From Benincasa hispida (Eukaryota; Streptophyta; Magnoliopsida; Cucurbitales; Cucurbitaceae), in NCBI RefSeq assembly GCF_009727055.1, contig NC_052356.1, positions 2,124,780 to 2,188,779 of the forward strand: a stretch of 64,000 bases of DNA, read 5' to 3'. Position 1 is the first letter of the stretch, and every line of letters starts with the position of its first letter. The position numbers were made by a program, and so were the translations under genes. Of this stretch, positions 59,499 through 64,000 are shown piece after piece. The notes under the pieces were generated by a model. The model was given only the letters and a program-made list of their open reading frames with translations, made no database searches and was not told the DNA's origin.

Positions 59499-60215
59499 TT
59501 AGAAACATACATTGTTTTTCAGAGTATTGACATTTGAATGTGAATCTTTCCTTGTTGGATTGACAGTTTTCTCCATGATACTCTTAACCTCTCGATTAGA
59601 AATTCCTGCTTGGCCATTCGTTTGAGGATGATACGAAGTGGCAACCCAATGGTGAACTCCATACTTCCTCATGAGCACCTCGATGGTTCGATTGTACAAG
59701 TGTGTACCTTGATCACTAATTATGGCTCGAGGTATGCCAACCTTGGAAATGATGTTAGCTCTTAAGAATCCTGAAATAACGACAACATTGTTAGTCCTAG
59801 TGGGGATAGTCTCAACCCACTTTGACACATAATTCACTGCTAAAAGAATATACAAGTAACCATATGAAAAAGGAAATGATCCCATGAAATCCATGCCCCA
59901 AACATAAAAAATCTCACATACAAGGATAGAATTAAGTGGCATCTCGTTTCTCCTAGACAAAGAACCTAACCTCTGACATTTCTCACAGGATTTACAAAAT
60001 TCAAAACAGTCAGAAAACAGAGAATTCCAGATCAATCCACTATTCAAAACTTTCCTAGTAGTCCTTATAGGGCTAAAATGCCCTCCACAGGTCATCTCAT
60101 GATAGAATGAAAGTACAGACTCAAACTCCTCATCTGAGACACAACACCTAACGATTTGGTCATAACAAATCTTCCTAAGGTATGGTGGGTCTCAAAACAA
60201 AATATTTTGAATCAA
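59499..60215 (-). pseudogene. Athila-type integrase fragment
   Basis: A 198-codon open piece (60095-59499) is preceded in frame by PPYLRKICYDQIVRCCVSDE. The H..C..C zinc-binding part (GGHFS, then SCEKCQRLG) leads to the core: MDFMGSFP, IISDQGTHL and [20 protein letters not shown] hold the D, D and E expected of the DDE triad. The C-terminal part and everything before integrase are missing. To its right lies a CACTA remnant. Confidence 0.88.
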
Positions 60216-60234
60216 TCCTCAGTTTGGCCTTCCT

Positions 60235-61783
60235 CATTAGAAGAAATTCGGGCTTTAATATCAATTTTAAACCAACATTAAAGGGCTTTAATGTCGTTTG
60301 GCAACCGACATTAAAGATAGTGTTATTAAAGCCCTTTAATGTCGGTTGTCTTTAATGCCGATTTTAAACCGACATTAAAGGGCTTCAATAACACCAATAA
60401 CACAACAACCGACATTAAAGATCTTCAATGTCGATTGCAACCGATATTAAAGGTCTTTAGTGACTAAAGCCTGTCGGTTGCAACCGACATTAAAGCCTGT
60501 TTTTTTTTTTAATTCTTAATCGACATTGAAGCCCAAATCTGTCCATTTTTTTTTTTAATTCCATTGTCGAATCCATTTTTTTGGTCAAATAAGTTAAAAC
60601 CGACATTATATGTCTCGTGTTGGGTCAGGAAATGTCCTTCATTGTTTTATATTAAAAAGTATAAAAAAATTTGCATGGCGAGCCCATCAATATTTGTCTT
60701 CCACCTATGAATTTATTCACAAACAAGAATCAATATTTCCAATCCATTACATATACTCATCACTATTTGTCTTCCACCTATGAATTTATCCACCAAAATT
60801 TGCAAAACAATATCAGAACCAGACTTTCATAGAATATAGATTCCACCAAAGCCATCATTTCTCTCATTCACAAATATCAATTAGTACTAATTCCATGAAT
60901 AAATAGAATCACAATACTAGAATCACAATACCAGAACCAGACTTTCATAGAATACAGCTTACACCAAAGCCATCATTTCTCTCATTCACAAATATCAATT
61001 AGTACTAATTCCATGAATAAACAAGAATCACAATACTAGAATCACAATACCATGAATACAGCTTCCAATAATAAACAGATCATGTCTTCCAACTATGAAT
61101 TTATCCACAAACAAGAATCACAATACCAGAACCAGACTTTCATAGAATATTTACACCAAACCATCATTTCTCTCATTCACAAATATCATATTAGTACTAA
61201 TTCTAAGTTTCCGTAAACATTGTCCAAAAATGATTTAACTAATAAACTACTTGTGATGTATTAATTCATCACAAGTAGTTGGCAAATATGAAAAAATATG
61301 TAATCAAACCAACCAAAATATATTAGGATAAATTAGTTGAGAGAATATGATTTAATTCAGGGAAATAAAGAAGTGAAAAGATTCACTGGGTAATGTAAAA
61401 GAAGTTGAATCAGGAAATGCTGACAAGATGTTGGAAGTTTTGGAGGAATCAGTAGGTACAAACAAAGGAATAATAGAAGAAGGATGATGATGATGATGGG
61501 GTTGTTCAACAAAAAACATAGAAATCATAGCAGAATGTTGTTGTTCCTCTAACTCCCTCTGTTTTCTATATTTTATATTTGCCAAATAGATTCACGGACA
61601 CGAGCGTGAAGGAGATCGACGGACGAGCAAAGAAGGGTGAAGGACGGGCAAAAGAGATAGGGCTTGGGTAAGAGAGAAGGAGGCGGCGCACGAAGGGTTG
61701 TCAAAAATCGGATATAGGGTTTATTTTTTAATAAAATAAGAAAAAAAATTAAAAATTACACCTTTAATGTCGGTTTTAAACGA
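60235..61783. mobile_element. CACTA-type DNA transposon remnant
   Basis: The left end reads CATTAGAAGAAATTCGGGC, close to the CACTACAAGAAA ends of plant CACTA elements. Subterminal repeats based on AACCGACATTAAAG and its reverse complement fill 60270-60500 in both orientations. A single CTTTAATGTCGGTTTTAAA lies at 61762-61780, after which the element breaks off at the copia LTR. No transposase was seen, so it is a non-autonomous or deleted copy. Confidence 0.75.
60815..61205. repeat. Tandem repeat inside the CACTA remnant
   Basis: Three units share CAGAACCAGACTTTCATAG, CATCATTTCTCTCATTCAC and AAATATCA..TTAGTACTAATTC. They lie at about 60815, 60925 and 61125, with partial CACAATACTAGAATC repeats between. 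Confidence 0.85.
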
Positions 61784-61784
61784 A

Positions 61785-62919
61785 CATAGAAATATATCTG
61801 TAGTGCGAAGAGTGCAACTGTCGGTCTTTAGTGAAGTGACCAACAATTAACAGATGGTGGATCTCGTGATTAGAAAGTTTAGTCAGATATTCACGTACTG
61901 TTAGAACTTCAAGCTACAGGTCCATAAGGTCCCTTTGGTAGCTCAATGGGTTCAAGTATAAAATTAGATTTGAGTTAGTTTGAAGTGTTCAAATTAACAA
62001 GAGGAAATTTGATTACATGTGATATAATTAAATTGATTCAATTATATGTGATATAATTGATTTGATGTATTAGATACATTAATTGGAAGAATTAATATAA
62101 ATATGATTTATATTAAATATCATAAAAATAGAAAAAAAAACTATAGTTTATATGTTTCATATAATGAAATATCAAAACTATAGATTATAAATATATTATG
62201 ATAAGTTGGTTATTTATAATATATTAATTAATATTTTTCTTTAATAACTGACTTGAGTGGGAGGTTATTGGCAGTTTTATGGTAACTGTAAGATAAAAAG
62301 AAAATTGTTTTCCAAGCCGAAGGGTTGATTCATTGTATCATTTCACAAAAGAAAAGACTCTTGAGTAAAATAGTTTTACTAAATGATAGTATCTCACAGC
62401 CTAAACGATCAAGTATCGAGTTTACTAAACGATAATTACTCGTTACTACACGATCGAGTAGCAAATTTATATGATAGACTTCTTCCTTCTCTCACTTACT
62501 CGATCGTCTATCTTCTTCATTCCTCTATCCAAAGCCACACAGAGCCAATAACTCCGGAATTCTCATACCGAGAATTCCATGGTAACTTTTGTAGTGGTGT
62601 TCTTGTTCCATGAGGGTCGAGGATCGAGTTGCACTTGATAGTGATCGATGATTCTTTATTTCGTGCTCTTGGTTGTTCTAATCATAGCATTCGAGTTCGT
62701 GTTGTTTTGAACGAGTTGATGAACATTCAAGGAGTACTTGAAGAAAGAGTTCTTCAAAGGTTTGCATACTCTTATCCCTTGTTCAATTAAAGAAACATGC
62801 TTGTAATTTATTGTTTATCCATAATATGTTCTTTTAGACTATAATTGTTTGTGTTCTTTCTCAATGGACTTTGAAACGATCCGCTTCTGCTCATTGGTTC
62901 TCGATTTAGAGTTCTTTCA
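61785..62919 (+). mobile_element. 5'-truncated copia-type LTR
   Basis: Starts abruptly in sequence equivalent to 27738 of the solo LTR (ACATAGAAATATATCTGTAG) and runs to its end GAGTTCTTTCA. A primer site follows, so this is the 5' LTR of a forward copia element running off the window. ATCGAG/CTCGAT words occur at 62395-62510. Confidence 0.85.
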
Positions 62920-62921
62920 AT

Positions 62922-62937
62922 TGGTATTAGAGCCAGG
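62922..62937 (+). other. Primer binding site, initiator Met tRNA
   Basis: TGGTATTAGAGCCAGG, one base (C to T) from the usual TGGTATCAGAGCCAGG, two bases after the LTR. Confidence 0.9.
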
Positions 62938-64000
62938 TTGTTCTGATATTCCTAATTCCATTGCTGTATTGAAATTTATTTTACAGTCTTGGTGGGTTTG
63001 TAAGTTTTCTATAATGCATTTATGTGTTAAGTGTGTTTGTGGATGGTTTGATGAATGTTCCGGGATCATTGCCTCTGTTTTAATGCTTTCTTTTACATTT
63101 CAGAGTTAATTTGTAAGGGCCCCTGTGTTTTTAGGCATAATTAACTTGCTATCGAATCTGTATTCAATGTGTTTGGTGTGTTTTGAGTCGTTTGTGATGA
63201 AGTTTCAAAGAAGCATAGAGATGCTGTTCACTTCGAGGAAGAGGACCAAGCGTTTGTCGTGTGGTGTAGCCCAGGCTATACGATTATTTAGACTAAGCTA
63301 AATGATCGATTAGAAAAGTTCTAACTCAATCGTGAATAATTTATTAAACAATCATATGGTTTATATTAAACGAACGAGTAAAGAGTTTACTCGATCGATT
63401 TGTGTTGGCTACTTGATCGTGTAAATGATGGGGGTAAACAATCGCTGAGTATATGATACTCGTTTCATGGTAAGCGCGCGTAAAAAATGATCGAGTAGGC
63501 TAGCATGCTTCATCACATAGTCACTGGTTAATCGATCACTCGATATGTGATACTCATTGCATGGTAGGTCCGTGCACTAAATGATTGAGTAGTTCAGCAT
63601 GCTTAATTGCATAGTCACTGGTTACTTGATCACTCGGTATGTGATACTTGTCGCTTGCTCCTTAATCGTTTAGACGATCATGCTTCATCATGTAGTTGTC
63701 GTCTACTCGATCGTTTATGCATGCATAATACTAAGTGCGCTGCACAGTCGAGTGGCCTTCATGCTTCATCGCATAGTCAGAGGCACTCGATCCATGCTAC
63801 ACAATCGTGGTTACTTGCTCAATGTTATACGATGATCAAAAGGAGTTACTACACGATGGCCTGAAGAGGTTTCGCCCGGGCGGTTCAAGAATCAGTTCGC
63901 TCGTTAGAACCAGTTGACTCAATGATCTATGTAATAGTTAGCTTTATTGTTTTCGGTTTTGAGGCATATTATCCTGGTCCATCATGTTTTTCTTAATGTA
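62938..64000 (+). mobile_element. Internal region of the copia element, no gag recognised
   Basis: Follows the primer site. No gag-like frame is visible in the first kilobase. From about 63330 to 63850 it is dense in ACTCGATC, CGATCACTCG and TGATACTC words, in loosely tandem units (GCATGCTTCATCACATAGTC near 63506 recurs near 63595 and 63758). Confidence 0.5.

Noticed and set aside
60815..61205. Tandem units considered as a CRISPR-like array
   Set aside because: The context is a plant transposon, the units are imperfect and about 100 to 200 bases apart, and the spacers are not unique short sequences.

Overview
The window is nuclear DNA of a flowering plant. It is AT-rich, its genes have introns, and most of it is nested LTR retrotransposons. 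A cucurbit is my guess, because an env-like ORF, TATC-rich palindromes and GTCGGTTT-rich CACTA ends of this kind are what I remember from that family; I could not test this. I see no bacterial operon, CRISPR array, rRNA or tRNA gene.

Cellular genes. Two four-exon alpha/beta-hydrolase genes lie on the reverse strand, gene A (18174-20113) and gene B (33243-35236). They have identical exon lengths 2 to 4, a full Ser-Asp-His triad, an N-terminal membrane anchor and an intron in the 5' UTR. A third copy, C (39098-40071), came from a segmental duplication of B (about 33830-36295 copied to 38945-41121). It has lost exon 1 and exon 4 and is a pseudogene.

Mobile elements, left to right. 1-8 kb: two reverse-oriented copies of a copia-type LTR, the first with a decayed primer binding site. 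10.5-16.0 kb: a two-LTR Tork/Tnt1-type copia element on the reverse strand, inserted into a forward gypsy-type remnant (10.3-16.8 kb). 22.4-32.6 kb: a decayed Sirevirus-type copia (integrase, RT, RNase H, env-like ORF) split by two solo LTRs, one gypsy-type (23775-25534) and one copia-type (26835-28781), each with a 5-bp target duplication. An inverted partial copy of one insertion junction lies just upstream. 42.0-43.9 kb: another solo copia LTR. 44.4-54.9 kb: a complete but coding-defective Athila-type Ty3/gypsy element with 1.68-kb LTRs, a tRNA-Asp primer site, a polypurine tract and the target duplication TCTAC. It lies inside the protease region of an older reverse-strand Athila-type element whose gag, primer site and LTR continue at 54.9-58.2 kb. 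59.5-60.2 kb: a reverse Athila-type integrase fragment. 60.2-61.8 kb: a CACTA-type DNA transposon remnant. 61.8-64 kb: a 5'-truncated copia LTR with a Met-tRNA primer site, running off the window.

The main interest is structural: target duplications that prove the nesting order, a hydrolase duplication with one breakpoint inside a palindromic repeat, a GC-AG intron in gene A, an ATCGAG-rich tract shared by LTRs of unrelated families, and an env-like ORF behind a Sirevirus pol. I found no convincing new biological system.
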